DNA from: Triticum aestivum
Lineage: Eukaryota > Streptophyta > Magnoliopsida > Poales > Poaceae
Direction: 5' to 3'
Length of the DNA stretch: 64,000 bases
NCBI RefSeq assembly: GCF_018294505.1
Contig: NC_057808.1
Location: 357,480,696 to 357,544,695 of the forward strand
Shown in pieces: positions 37,839-49,982 of the stretch (its first letter is position 1; the number at the start of each line of letters is the position of its first letter). Position numbers and translations under genes: made by a program. The notes under the pieces were generated by a model. That model worked only from the letters and a program-made list of their open reading frames with translations. It made no database searches and was not told the origin of the DNA.

Positions 37839-40800
37839 CTAATCTGAAAAATAAATAGAACCAAAGAGCAAATTAGCAGGTTACAAAATACTCCCTCCGT
37901 CCCAAAATAAGTGTCTCAATTTTGTACTAACTTCAGTGATAAAAACACTGTGTATTTCTTCGAGAAAAGGCACTGCATATAGTTTAGATAATCAAGATAG
38001 CTGATGAGATCGTTAATCGTACCTATTGGACGCCGTTTACCCTCCATTGCTTTCTTCTTTTCATGGCAGCTTTGGCAGAGGAAAGGACCTTGCCAACCTT
38101 GCATTTTTTCCTGTTGCAGTGGGTTAGCATGTATGGAAATCCCCTGGCCAGATTTCAGTCTAAACTGGCAAATCGCACAGCTGGAGGGTTCAAACATGTT
38201 CCGAAGTGCGTATCCTGTACTAAGCCTGCAAGGAACAAGCAAAACAGAAAGCAACATTATTATAATATGAAAAACTATTAGTACTTGTTACAAGCAAGAC
38301 GTATTCACATTACAGCATGGAGTATCAGTTTAGTGAAATGCTTAGAATCGTCTCGTAAACTTGAGCAAAGAAAATGCTAACTTCTACTATAACCCAATAA
38401 GAATTTAACTATCAACTGTAGTTGCTAGTGCATTCCTGTTTATCTCAGAGCTGAAGAGCTGCACTGCGTAGAAGTCAGTCTGAAACTGCAGCTGCATAAC
38501 TAAACAAGTAACCATCCCATCTAATATATGCACTCTGAATTTTAGTCATCTATTGAACACTTTTAGCTTCACTGCTAAGCTAGCACGAGTGATTTGATAC
38601 TACGCTATGCCACTCATACACATCAACCATGTCTGTCTGGCTTGATCGAGGACATCAATATGTGGATGACCAGAGAAAAGAAGAGGGTCCAATATAGTGG
38701 AGATTGGAAAAGGAAACAGCAGACAAATTGAGCATTAAAATGAAAATATGCAATTGAACATAAATGGGCTGCATGGCTGACACCATCAATCAGCAGTGCC
38801 AACTCATCTGCTGCTTCCAATAATTCAGTTCCTACTATCAGCAGACAGCAATATAAGCTGGTTGCCCGTATGAGACAATCAAATACAAGATATATGTAAC
38901 TGGAGAAGCTACAAATCCAAGACTAATAAGCCTACGTAGAACGAATGTCTCTTTCAGTGGCATCTAGTATGTTACAGATCTACAGTGCTATATTGATGCT
39001 TTCAAGGCCATCAAATCGAGAAAACTCAGGCCATCAGAATCACCAGACAAAAATGACAACTAACTAAAATATGATTTACCTGAGCATTCGGTTAATTTCA
39101 AGTTGGTGTATGTACTAGTGTACATGTCTGGCAACACAATGGACAATCCTAATGCTGTACAATGGAATATTTATGTCCTTTTCTCTTAGAACTGTATCGA
39201 GCTCCTAGCTGGTACCCCAAGTGAAAAAAGGCCTAGAATGTTGGTTAACAGAATATACCTTCTTGAAAGCATGGCAGACCCGTCCTCAAATATTTCTTCC
39301 ACCACATCCGGCTCAGCATATTCTCTATCAATTTTAAAAGATGCATCTGAATTTTTTCGGCGGAACATGTTATTTTTCAGATCAACGCGGAACATATTAT
39401 TGAGTACGGTTTTCCCCTGCCACTTTGTTGGAGGACTAGGAGCTAGTTTTTCTGGAGGTAGTATGTCCACCACGATGCAGGTAGTATCATCTCTTAGTCC
39501 TCGAGGTAGGGTTGCTTCCTTCAGATAAGAAAATATATCACGAAATGAGGGGCCAGAAGTTTGAGTCTATTAACCAATGGAAATGATTGTAAATTAGTTA
39601 CATTAACAATTCGATTGGCAGCTATATCGGATGGGTATCCACGAGAACATTCAAGAGCCATTTCAAAAGTCAAATCATCCCAGACACCATCGCTTGCAAT
39701 GATAATTCTGCCTCCAGCATTGGATAGCTGCAACAAAAATGCAATAGAAAATCAAAATAGTGTCACAGCAAAGAGCGAACTATGCTCTGCAGTGGTGAGA
39801 CGTAGAAGCAGATCACACCATGGACTACAGATGTTGTGAAATATTATAGAAGAGGTCATCTAAAAGGAAATCTGATGATAAATAGGCACCCAAACAAAAA
39901 CATTTGTGAAAATAAAAAAGAGATACGCGGTGCAGAAGAATTTTCATATGAGCAAACCTTCACTTGCTTCACATGAGGAACAGGGATGATGCATTCACCA
40001 ACATCCATATCCCCTATCGATCTAGATAGGCACAAACCACCTGGCCAGCATCTTAAAGGACCAACCTGAAAATGTACATGGTAAATTTCAATAACAGAAA
40101 TGATTATAGCAAGCAAAACAAATAGTGACCAGATTATCCAATAAAAGAGTAGATCAAACAAACATAAGAATTGAGTTAGACATTGATGATACAATGGATG
40201 TAAGATGAATATTCTCTAAATTAAACAAATTTGGAATACAAACACGGTAGAGTTTTACACGCATACCAAAGTATTCAATATTCATCAATCCCCACACAAA
40301 ATACAGAGAGGGAACAACAACAGGAGTTGTTAAATAAAATCTGCAGGGCGCAGCCAAAAATAGGAATTACCTTATGGCTGAAAAAACCAGCAGCACAAGA
40401 AATTCAGTCCATCGCTAAAACATTGTTTGGTAGGCACTTAATTTAACAGTGATGTCAGGTGCACGTACGACACAACATATTTGAGAATTATTAAGAAACA
40501 GATGGTTAGCAGGTTACTGCAGAAAATGAGAACTATCAGATTGGTAACATGTAACACCATGCATCCACACCGCACATCCCAACTCAAGAGCACAACGGAT
40601 TATAAAGGTAAAAGAGACGAACCTCTGGACCACCAACAACATTCAGTTGTCCAACCTTGCTTCCCCATGCAGTTACACGTTCCACCCTGTAAAATGAACA
40701 GGTCATGAACTGCACAATTCTCAACAAATTACCTCAAAGGCAGAACTTACTCATCTCTGTTGGAGTCAAAGCGATGATCAGCAGACAAATGGTATAGTGA

Positions 40801-42170
40801 ACCATCAGCTGACTCCAGTATGCACCGTGAATCACCAACTGATGCTACTGTTACAACCCACTCGTCTATTATCACAAATGTCACAGTTGTGCCAGAACTT
40901 TCAGCTGAAACAGCAAAAAGAATGTTTCAGAAGATAAAAGGGAGGCATCACTCGAGGTGTTAAGAAAGACAAATTAAACAAAAGCGCGATTGTCTCAACC
41001 ACGTGGCCTAGCACTACAACTAACTGAAGAAAATATCTGATGGTGTAATATCTAATCAACCAACTAGAATGACTATGAATGGTTCATACAGCTTTACTTC
41101 GTCCTTGACAACAAACAAACTGCTAAGTCCCTGCTTGGAATACATGAATTCCACAGGATGACAGGAATAGTTCGATTGCCATAAGGATCAGGAACATGTC
41201 CATGTTCACGAGATGGCCTAAATAAACAGTAACAGCATGTGCACCTCGATCAACCAACTGGAAACTTGACATCAACAAGGTAAACAAGGATAGTCCTGAT
41301 TCACCTGCGGCTTGCAAATCCTTATCTGTCTTGACAAATGCTGCAACGAGTGAACGTGGAAGCACTGCAAGCCACTCATCCCTGGTCAAACCTGAAGGGG
41401 TAGCACGCAGGACATTGTTCAGCAGATTGTTCTTCGCGTATATGGCCGCTCCAGATCCATGGTGGCCATCAAACAGCTATAAACATGACACAGTAATCAG
41501 TGATCAGTGATCAATCAACAGAAACACACCACCCCGATTAAAAAATGACCAGCCAAGCCATTAATTAAATCAAATGATACGCCGGTCAACCCGACAATAA
41601 GATTAAGACACGAGATCATTTGGATCAAAGGTAATATTTCCTAGTAGTATGTTTTTTACTACGAGTAATTTTTCATACGTAGCAGGCTCCCAACACTCTT
41701 GGTGACGAACTAGCAGCCTACGTGCAGACAACCAACAAATATTCTGAACCCTGCCAAAAAGGCATGGCAGCTCCGCCAAACGCGATAGAGAAAAACATGC
41801 TGGGTGAGTGTCAATCATGTACAGGAGACTGGAGGAGTGGCCTCCATGTCGCACAATTCCGGGCGGGTATTCCAGAACCTTCTGTCTCTTTTTTTTTCCG
41901 GGTATTCTAGAACCTTCTCGAGAGACAGGCATGGGCATGGGCAGGGGCAGGGGAAGGGGGCGCGGAGGGGCAATGCAGTACCGCGAAGACGGAGAAGGAG
42001 GTGGAAGGGTCGCCGGCGACGCGCTGGCCGGCGTCGGCGAGGAGCAGCGTGACGTCCTCGCCCTTGCGGCTGCGGCTGGCCTCCCCGCAGAGCACGTCGG
42101 GCCGCTCCATCCGCTCGCTCGTCACCTCCCGCCGCAGCAGCACGCCGAGCGGCACCGCCGCCATCGCCAT
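37839..42170 (-). CDS. PP2C-family serine/threonine protein phosphatase, nine exons
   Basis: Metal-dependent (Mg/Mn) protein phosphatase. Exons on the minus strand: 42170-41982, 41476-41305, 40904-40751, 40686-40623, 40065-39958, 39727-39602, 39518-39259, 38225-38023 and a five-base terminal exon 37843-37839. They total 1281 nt, 426 aa, in frame at GT/AG sites. PP2C motifs: LFDGHHGSGAA (metal Asp), VASVGDSRC, GGLCLSRSIGD, IIIASDGVWDDL and LRDDTTCIVVDI (metal Asp pair). The C-terminus adds a module with CAIC, an IHAN segment, a GWQGPFLC..C pair and a basic KKKAMEGKRRP end. This matches a known plant PP2C subgroup; the cysteine pairs may bind zinc (inference). There is no transmembrane segment. 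The final exon is the weakest point: an alternative acceptor in the same region would give a slightly different tail. No ABA-type PP2C signature was checked. Confidence 0.92.
37891..37932. mobile_element. Stowaway MITE end, truncated
   Basis: CTCCCTCCGTCCCAAAATAA and GTGTCTCAATTTTGTACTAAC form the left half of a standard Stowaway element after a TA. The inverted right half is missing. It lies in the last intron of the PP2C gene. Confidence 0.7.
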
Positions 42171-42960
42171 GGCGCAGCCGCACCGATCGCCCGCCTCCCC
42201 CCAAACCCTCCTCCTCCTCCTCCTCCTCCTCCCAGGAAGAGCCGCTCAACTCAACGGCCCGCTGCCAGGCGACTCCCCCACGCCTCGCCCCCGTAACGGA
42301 AAGAGGGAGGGAGGGAGGAAAAAATCCACGCGGAATGCCGCCGCTGGCGGGCCGCGCGCGATCGTGGGCTCCACGCGGAAGGAAACCGGAAGGGGGCGAT
42401 CGAGGGGGGGACGGAAGGGAGGGAGAGGGATGAAATGCGTTGCGATTTTATGGGGGCGGGCGGAGACGCGCAGTGCGGTTGTGATTTGATCTCGTGCCAG
42501 CCTGCGGCTCTGTTTTGTTTCCGTTAATTTCTGCTCGGGCCAGGTGGGGCTTGGGTGCGCGCGAGCTGGATGCGTGCGTGGACGGGTGGGGCCGGGGGGT
42601 CTGAGAACCCGAGAGGCGGCCGGCCCGGCCGGCCGGGCGCTGTCGCTTGCTCGGCCTCGATCGGACGGTGGCGCGGGCCTTGACGGGGTCAGGTGAAGGT
42701 GCACGTGCGGAGCGGCGCCGGCGAGAGGGGAGGTGGTGGCCAGCGTGGCCGGCGAAAGGACCTCAACTGTTTTCTCGTTCTTATTATTGGAAACGCTTTA
42801 CCATCACCAGAAACGGATCGCAACCGCCGTGCCCGTCACCTTCCCTGCATGACACACGTTCAAGTGAGGCCCGCACATCATCCTTCGCCGGACGCGTTTT
42901 CGTAACAGATGCTATGCTTCTGAAACATATATGATGTTGCAATGGTCTTTGATGGGTCTA
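42171..42960 (-). promoter_or_regulatory. GC-rich 5' UTR/promoter region of the PP2C gene
   Basis: Upstream of the PP2C start codon the sequence is GC-rich with a CTCCTCCTC tract (about 42206-42232) and GGAG/GGGCGG motifs to about 42740. This is typical of a broadly expressed grass promoter. The long ORFs on both strands are composition artefacts. No TATA box is obvious. Confidence 0.5.
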
Positions 42961-43260
42961 TGTTTTACGACAAAACCTCTCTTACAGAAATATTCTGCAA
43001 CAAGACCTCAGTTGCCAAAAGAATGCAACAAAACCGTTGTTACAAAAAAAAATACTGCAAGAAAACCTGTGTTGCAGAAATAATTCTGCAATAAAACCCG
43101 TGTTGCAATGATGGAGGCGTGCTCCACCGCTCGATGCGGCAGATTTGAAAGGTTCAGCCGACGGGCTCAACGGTTCAGTTTTTTTTACTTCTGACAAATC
43201 ATCAACACTTCGGTTTTGAATTTTTTGTCTCCCAAAGACAGTTTCTTTAGTAATAACGTG
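42961..43260. repeat. short degenerate repeats of TGCAACAAAACC type
   Basis: Variants of (A/C)AAAACC(T/C)(C/G)T(G)TTGCAGAAAT and TCTGCAA recur every 30-40 bp between 42970 and 43110. This looks like a decayed DNA-transposon interior; no ends were found. Confidence 0.45.
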
Positions 43261-43337
43261 CTTATTCAATTCTCAAAATGTCGACGGATACAAAGTGAGC
43301 TGCTGGTTCATCGACCCACATCTAAATAAGCCACCAT

Positions 43338-44068
43338 GAAGTGCTGCGACGACGACGGAGTGGCAAACTTGGATGGAGTGGCCCCAATCCGGTGGGCAGG
43401 GATGGAGGTGCGCGGTGACCCGGAAGAAATTCCTGCCCGTCTCGTTCGGTGCTGGCGGCGACGACGCCCGTGGGTGTCGTTCCCCTCTTTGGAGGCGTCG
43501 CCAAGGCGTGTCGGCGTCCCCATCTCCTGCTCCTGGGATTGGTAGCGGTCTTCGGGCGAAAGCCTAGGTTCGGAGTTGAATCGGCGTGATGGCGGTGTCC
43601 TCTACGTCGCTACTCTGTTGGGGGCATCGCGCTTGAAGACACGGTCACGAGGTTTCAGGTTGCGCTACTTCCGGTGCTCGTTGTTGTCCAAGACGATCTT
43701 CAATGGCGCAATGTACGTCATCGCCGGTGAATCCAAGACGGTGCCTTTTATGGACTGACTAAGTTCTGCTATCTACTTGCCACCTCCTTTTAGGCATCTA
43801 AGGGTGGATGGTGCGTTGACGGGGAAGCCCACCCGGAGTTGGTGTTGTCTTCGGAGGTGACCGGCGATGGTCGAGACGCGGTAATGATGCTTTGTTTTTG
43901 GACAAGCTCTTTTTCTTTGTAGTGGTGTTGTTGGTGGTGGCTGTCTTTGGACTAGCCCTGGGCTGGTGTCAGTACTACGCTCGTTGTTCGCAACAAGTTG
44001 TAGTCTTCTTGTAATTCAAATTCTGCCTTCTATAAAAATATGATACGCATTCGCGTACTCTCGAAAAA
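43338..44068 (+). mobile_element. non-autonomous retroposon with A-rich tail
   Basis: 731 bp bounded by 14-bp direct repeats AAATAAGCCACCAT (43324-43337) and AAATAAGCCGCCAT (44069-44082), with one mismatch. The 3' end reads GCATTCGCGTACTCTCGAAA, a tail style seen on grass LINE-mobilised retroposons. It has no reverse transcriptase; the short ORFs within have no domain. It probably moved with LINE machinery. Confidence 0.8.
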
Positions 44069-44091
44069 AAATAAGCCGCCATCTTGCATTT

Positions 44092-44430
44092 TTTTTAGAT
44101 AATAACAAAATTTTATTAATTACAAATAACAGTTACATCGTCTATAAGGAGAGATACAATCTCATCCAAGGGCTCCTCAAGCCAATCTTTTGTCGCTGAA
44201 AGTTTCGCTAACCTAGCAAGTTCATAGGCAACCCTATTCGCTTCCCTATTACAATGTTCAAAACTAATAAGAGAAAATTTACAAGCCAAAAAATAACAGT
44301 CATTCATTCTTCATTGTATGAATGACTTCCGTATTATCTGAATTAAAAACAAGACAGATTGTAGCCCGCTTGATGTGCAAGAGATAGGCCAAATCCTAGA
44401 GCAAACGCCTTCGTTGTTGCCCTCGTGCGA
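44092..44430 (-). pseudogene. 5'-truncated LINE: RNase H C-terminus
   Basis: The minus strand encodes FSLISFEHCNREANRVAYELARLAK and a VSLLIDDVTVICN end. It is clearly related to the C-terminus of the LINE ORF at 37130-37305 (FSHIVFKHCYRENNKVAHELARLAR, then VSDATIVAN). Upstream, decayed LGFGLSLAHQAG- and SDN-like words of RNase H are visible with frameshifts and stops. It is 3' end only, as expected from incomplete target-primed reverse transcription. Confidence 0.75.
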
Positions 44431-45132
44431 ACTCGCATTTAAGGTTTCCGTGCCTCTCTCCTATGGTCCTTGGACCATGTCGGCGCGGCCGATCCCGATC
44501 CTTGCCGGCGAGAAGGCTCTGTTTTAGGTGCGTTTTTGAGTTTTGTTAGGGTTTGTGACATGCTCAAGAAGACGAGGGGATGGAGGCTTCTTGAAGATCG
44601 GATAAGGTCCTCCCCGCCTAATCCTCATCTCGGTGATGGTTCAAGCATCGTCGAAAGGCGTGTGGAGGTTTGACTCCGACGGATCTCGTGGGATCTGGTC
44701 GGCGTCCGTCTTCGGTGGATCGACTAGATCTGGTCTTCGTTCTTCTACGTATGTGTGTTTGCAGGTTGGATCCTTTCGATCTACGTTTCTCTTCATTGGC
44801 GACGGTTGCTGTTCTAGTGTGCTGGTCCTATAGGGACTTAGCACAACGCCTTCCCGATTGTCTACTACAACAATGTTTGTCCGGCTCCGAAGAGGGAGGG
44901 GTGATGACGACGGCGCGTCCTCGGCTCGCTTCAGTGTTTGTAGTCGTCGTTCTACGGACTTGGATGCATATTTTACTTCTAATGTTCTTTGTACTACCTT
45001 AATAGTTGATGAGTAGATCAAAAGTTTTTCGCAAAAATAATAATCTTCGAGCCAACGCTGCACAAAAAAAGACAGATGTGAATCTTAATCACCGTTGGTT
45101 ATTTACTATGGCCTTACTTTTATATATTTTTA
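44431..45132 (+). mobile_element. possible non-autonomous retroposon remnant
   Basis: Moderately GC-rich sequence with a CGACGG-rich body and an ending near 45010-45040 (TTGATGAGTAGATCAAAAG then TTTTTCGCAAAAATAAT). It resembles the tail of LINE-mobilised grass retroposons. No target duplication found; the ORFs on both strands lack domains. Confidence 0.35.
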
Positions 45133-46480
45133 GAGAAGGAGGATCACCCCCGGCCTCTGTATCTGGGCGATGCATGCAGCCATTTTATTTATGATTCACT
45201 AAAGACCTCACAAAGAAATACAACAATAAGTCTGAAGCCACCGTCTATGCGACAACTGTCGCTACTCCTATCCAGCTGATAAAGGGATGCTGATATTCCG
45301 GACCTAATACCACATACCTCGCAGGCAAGCCTAACATCTAAGACCCGAGGCCCCAACCAAGCCACTTGTCAGGTATGGGCACACACCGGTTCGGCGCGCT
45401 CTCAGATGCCGCCGCCGCCAACTGCCACCACTCCATCTTCAGATCTGTACTGACGCATCATCCTTGCCCAGTCTAGCTGCCGTCAACGCCACCACGGCGC
45501 CCAACGGCACCACCACCCTGCGCGCGAACTGCTGAGCACGTCACGGTCGCCGCGGTACACCTCAGCACCATGCCGCCAAGTACCACCAGTCGACACAGCT
45601 TGAAGTCTCTGAAAGATCTATCGTGCGTAGCACCTGCCGACCAGGCATGACAAAGCGTAGCACCTGTCGGTCAGGCATGACTTGACATCTCCACCGAAGC
45701 TCCGTGCAAGACGAAGCCGCTCCACCTCCTGCCTCTGACCACTAGCACTGCTCCACAAACGATGCACCCAAAAGAGAAACGCCACCGCAATGCCGCCATC
45801 ATCCGATCTGGAAGACCAGATCCTCGGGTTTCCCCCAGAGCAGTACGACTGGGTCGACATAAGTCACACAACGATGTCTTCATCAAGGTAACGACGTAGA
45901 TCGCCGCCATCGGCTCGGTTTTCACTGGCAACTATGTCTCCCCGACTCGCAGCCAGTACTGGATCACGGATCCGAAGATCTGGACACCCAGCCTCATGCC
46001 GGCCACCTCTGACGGAAGAGATGAGCACCACCGCCGGTTGCATCAGTCAGAACAGATCTGGCCGGAGATGCCGCCGATGAGACCACCAGGCCCTCCATGC
46101 CGCCGCCGCCGGTCTGAAGGTAGTTTGCACGCCACCGCAGCCTAGCTGGCCGCCGCCGCCGACCGCAGCTGCCGCCCAAAAAGGTCGGCCTCTGCGCTCG
46201 CAGCCACGCCGCCGTCCGAGGCTGGGCCGCCCGACGCGCCTAGCCACCGCCGTCCGAGGACGGGCCAGCCACCCGCCACCTGCCGCACCCAGATCAGCCG
46301 TGCCACCACATGCCTAGGGTCCCGCCCCAACCCGGAGACGCGTGAGAGAGGAGATCCCCCGCCACCGACGGCGTCCCCCGGCGGCAGCGGGGGGAGAGGA
46401 GGAGGGAGTTCTTGGCGACTGTGGCTAGGTTTCTAGGAGTCGCCTGAGTCGCCCTAGGGGGGAGCGACATGAGCGGGTTT
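45133..46480 (-). mobile_element. retroposon-like repeat sharing the 16.1-kb tail
   Basis: In minus orientation it ends with GAGGCCGGGGGTGATCCTCC followed by TTCTCTAAAAA, the same 3' tail as the tiny insertion at 16136-16174. The body is GC-rich (CCGCCGCCG runs, 46060-46400) without a credible ORF. The right (5') limit near 46480 is where AT-rich sequence resumes and is only estimated. Confidence 0.45.
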
Positions 46481-47072
46481 TCCTAAAAAAATGGGGTACC
46501 TTTTAAAATTAGGAGAGAATTTTACATCCCGACCTTTGCACCAACTAAAGATGCATACGGCCATTTTAGTATGAGTACCCAAATAAATATGGTCCTCGAA
46601 TTTTTTTACTATGGGTTTATGGCTAGCTCGGTTTTGAAAGGTTCGAATGAGAGTGAGACGACTATCGCTTGCACGCTCCAGACGCGTGTCCCATGCTGCG
46701 TTGCAGCGTTGCGTACCGGATGAGGAGTTTATGGTTTTGTTAATTGCTACCGATCAGCGGTCACATCCGACTGATGATTATTCGGGGACGCTTTTTGTAA
46801 AGCTCTATTGAACGCACAATTAAGTCTTTTTTGTGAATATAAATGAACAGTTAAGCCTTGTTATTGAATGGCCGGAGAAGGTTTGGACGAGGGGCCACTG
46901 AAGGCTCGAAGCCGACCACTAGCTTCCTGTTGAAAGACCAAGAGATCATGCAATTTTCTTTGTGCGTTTTCTGTGAGAAATCTTTAGGTCACGGGGAATA
47001 TGATAGTCTCTAGTGATGTTCAATCATTTTTCATTTTTATTTGAAAACTTTTCTTTTACCATCTGCGTGTGA
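46481..47072. other. intergenic, no recognised gene
   Basis: No domain-bearing ORF, repeat ends or tandem structure seen. Confidence 0.45.
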
Positions 47073-47081
47073 TATTGTGAA

Positions 47082-48942
47082 GAGTTAAATACATCGGAGA
47101 TGCCTAAACTTGTCCTGTGCGGTCAGTTTGGTACCTAAAGTTACAACATACATAAAACTAGTGCCCGAACTTGTCCAGTCGTGCAAATACGGTGCCTCCT
47201 TCCGTATTCAAACATACGCCCTGCCCACGTGAAGTGCCAGCATGGCAGTGGCCCACATGTAAGTGGATATGTGCGGGGAGGAATTATTTTGCAGAAACAT
47301 CACTTTTATTTTATTTAATCATGTAGGAAAGCCCTCAAATACAGTGTATGCCAGAGAGAAATAACATGAACAAAAAAATCTGCATCGCGATGTTTCTAAC
47401 CTGCACCTTCAGGTTACCAAACGTCACGATCTGCCCACGTTGGAAACTATCTGGTACGTACAAGTAATAGCTAGAAAATTATGTAGACCAATTCCACGTG
47501 TTGCTTTGCAAGTCTTCTGATGCGTAATCGATCGGTTTTATTTTTTATTTTCTTCCAAGTTCCTGTTTAGTTTTATGACACGCAATTTTTCCGATATAAA
47601 AATACAATAATTATCGATATGCAGTTGCTGTGTATTTTTTCATTTTTTTTCATTGTGTACTTTGAAGAGGTAAAATTAACTATTTCAAAATTTTATGTGG
47701 ATTTAAAATTTTCTACAAATATTTCATTATTATGTAAATTCATATATCTTCATTCCGGACCAAAAGCATACATAATTATTGTGTATCTTCATTATATTTA
47801 TGAAATACAAAATTATTAAAAAATTGACAACATTGTATTTTTTGAAATTATTCAACATATATGAAAATTATTGTGTAATAATATTAAATTCTAGAAATGT
47901 ATCAAAACATGTCAACCGTGTTTGCAGAATTGTAAGGAGAATTTTACACAGCAATTTTTTAATACTCGATGAACATATTCTAAAACATGTTGAACCTAAC
48001 GAATTTCAAAAACACGTTATAACTTTTGAATACATGTGAAACATTTTCCAAGTACATGAAATGCACTAGCACTTTATTTTAAGTTTGTGGCAGTTGTAAC
48101 TTTTTCTTGCATTTCTTCTTTCAAAAGGTAAAAACAATATCAAAGACAAAAAAATATACACAAACTTGAAAAAATAGAAATAAAACTTGTGTGGGCCCAA
48201 ACAAGCACCATGTATAAAAGAATCGCTTGAAGAGGTACATAGCAGCCAAAGCAGATTTTTGGAGCACGGTGGCCACTGAGCATGTTTTTTTTTAGGTTAA
48301 AAACTGTCACTTAAAAGTTCTGCTTTTTTTTCACACCAAAAACGTATGCATGTGTTTGACGGTCAAATCCATACGAAATTATGTTATATTATACCCAGCA
48401 ATAAAGACAAACTTCCAGCCAAATAACAAGCTAATTTTTGCATGTATCTTTTTTTTTTGTATCTCTCGCATACAAACGCGAATTTTGATGAAAATTTGCA
48501 CAATATATTACACTCCTACGTGTGCACGTATAAAAGATTTTGGAATTTCTTTGAGTTGTAAAAATCCATTTCTCTGAACTTAAGAGAAACAGGCACAATA
48601 CGCCCATGCTCCGAAGTTGCCTTTTGCACAGCAACGCCGTATATATAATTCGACCTGATGAAAGTCCACTCTGCATATTTTGGCGTGGTGGATAGCCTGT
48701 GCGTACAGTGCAATCTGCGACCATGAGATCTCAGCATCGATTCTAAATCATGCAATATATTTTTACTGTGGGTCAATGCCACACTGTCACGCCATGCGGG
48801 CATAACATACGTCCGGATACAGAAGGAGGCACCGTATTTACACAACCAGACAAGTTCGAGCACCAGTTTCATGTATTTTACAACTTTAGGCACCAAACTG
48901 ACCATGCCGAACAAGTTGAAGCACCCCTAGTGTATTTAACTC
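47082..48942. mobile_element. non-autonomous Mutator-like element
   Basis: 1861 bp with inverted ends of about 170 bp that start GAGTTAAATACA and share GGTCAGTTTGGT(A/G)CCTAAAGTT and AAATACGGTGCCTCCTTC. It has a perfect 9-bp target duplication TATTGTGAA at 47073-47081 and 48943-48951. The interior is AT-rich and lacks a transposase; ORFs such as 47779-48039 have no domain. The right end was later duplicated (see 48697-49230). Confidence 0.9.
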
Positions 48943-49230
48943 TATTGTGAACTACCCGGAACTCTGTGCGTACAGTGCAATCTGCGACCATGAGATCTCA
49001 GCATCGATTCTAAATCATGCAATATATTTTTACTGTGGGTCGATGCCACACTGTCACGCCATGCGGGCATAACATACGTCCGGATACAAAAGGAGGCACC
49101 GTATTTGCACAACCAGACAAGTTCGAGCACCAGTTTCATGTATTTTACAACTTTAGGCACCAAACTGACCACGCCGAACAAGTTGAAGCACCCCTAGTGT
49201 ATTTAACTCTATTGTGAACTACCCGGAACT
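48697..49230 (+). repeat. 267-bp tandem duplication of the MULE right end
   Basis: Copy 1 is 48697-48963 and copy 2 is 48964-49230. They begin CTGTGCGTACAGTGC, end CTACCCGGAACT, and differ at only a handful of positions. Each copy contains the right inverted end plus the TATTGTGAA target site and about 12 bp of flank. The duplication therefore happened after the insertion and is young. Confidence 0.95.
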
Positions 49231-49484
49231 TCTGACAACCCCCACCCGCCGAACCTACGGGCTGCGCTGAAACTTACGTCATGCATGCGCGCGGTGACTT
49301 TGGGTTGGGCGCATGTTCTTTCCCTTCCCACTTATCCCTTTACGGTAGAACTATATTACCTTTCCGCCACCTCCTCAAACAAAGGTTAGATCCAAAACTA
49401 AAAGAGCTTTACTCGTCGAGTTCTTACATTTGTGGAGATGGCTACTCATGAGGAAAAAGGCTTTCCGAGGGCGAAAGTGCCCTT

Positions 49485-49834
49485 CTCAGCTCAAGCTCAC
49501 ATGAGCTTGGGTGAACAGTAAAATTCGATTAAGAAAACAAATTCCAAAAAATAGGAAAAAATATTGTGACATGCTTTGACAAATATTTTCAATGCTTGCA
49601 ATTTTCATCATGAAATGGCATTTGTGGAAGTCATGATAAAAAAACAAATTTGATGCTCAAAGTTTTTTTTGGAGTGCTGTTTCTTCATGACTTACACGAA
49701 TGTAATTCTATGATTAAATTTTGCAAGAATATAAGACATTTCACATTTGTGAAATGTTGCCACATTTTTTTGAAAGTGTTTAATTTTTTTTTGGATTTTA
49801 CTGTTTACCCGAGCTTATATGAGCTCGAGCTCAG
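49485..49834. mobile_element. foldback MITE, AGCTC ends
   Basis: The left end CTCAGCTCAAGCTCACATG followed by GAGCTTGGGTGAACAGTAAAA pairs with the right end TTTTACTGTTTACCCGAGC followed by TTATATGAGCTCGAGCTCAG. Inner arms pair weakly. It shares the TGAACAGT/ACTGTT(C/T)A box next to its tips with the foldbacks at 6670 and 14460. Non-coding. Confidence 0.65.
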
Positions 49835-49940
49835 TTAATCCGCGTCCTCCTGAGGGAGAATACTCTAATGAGTATCAAGGGTACATTCGGGTGAAGATTC
49901 CTCCAAAGATACCAAACCCTGGTCGTCTTAGGACTTGGGG

Positions 49941-49982
<42 letters not shown>

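Noticed and set aside
41808..42704. ORFs of 140-160 codons around the PP2C first exon
   Set aside because: Shadows of exon 1 and of the GC-rich promoter; only the minus frame from 42170 continues into the PP2C motif exons.
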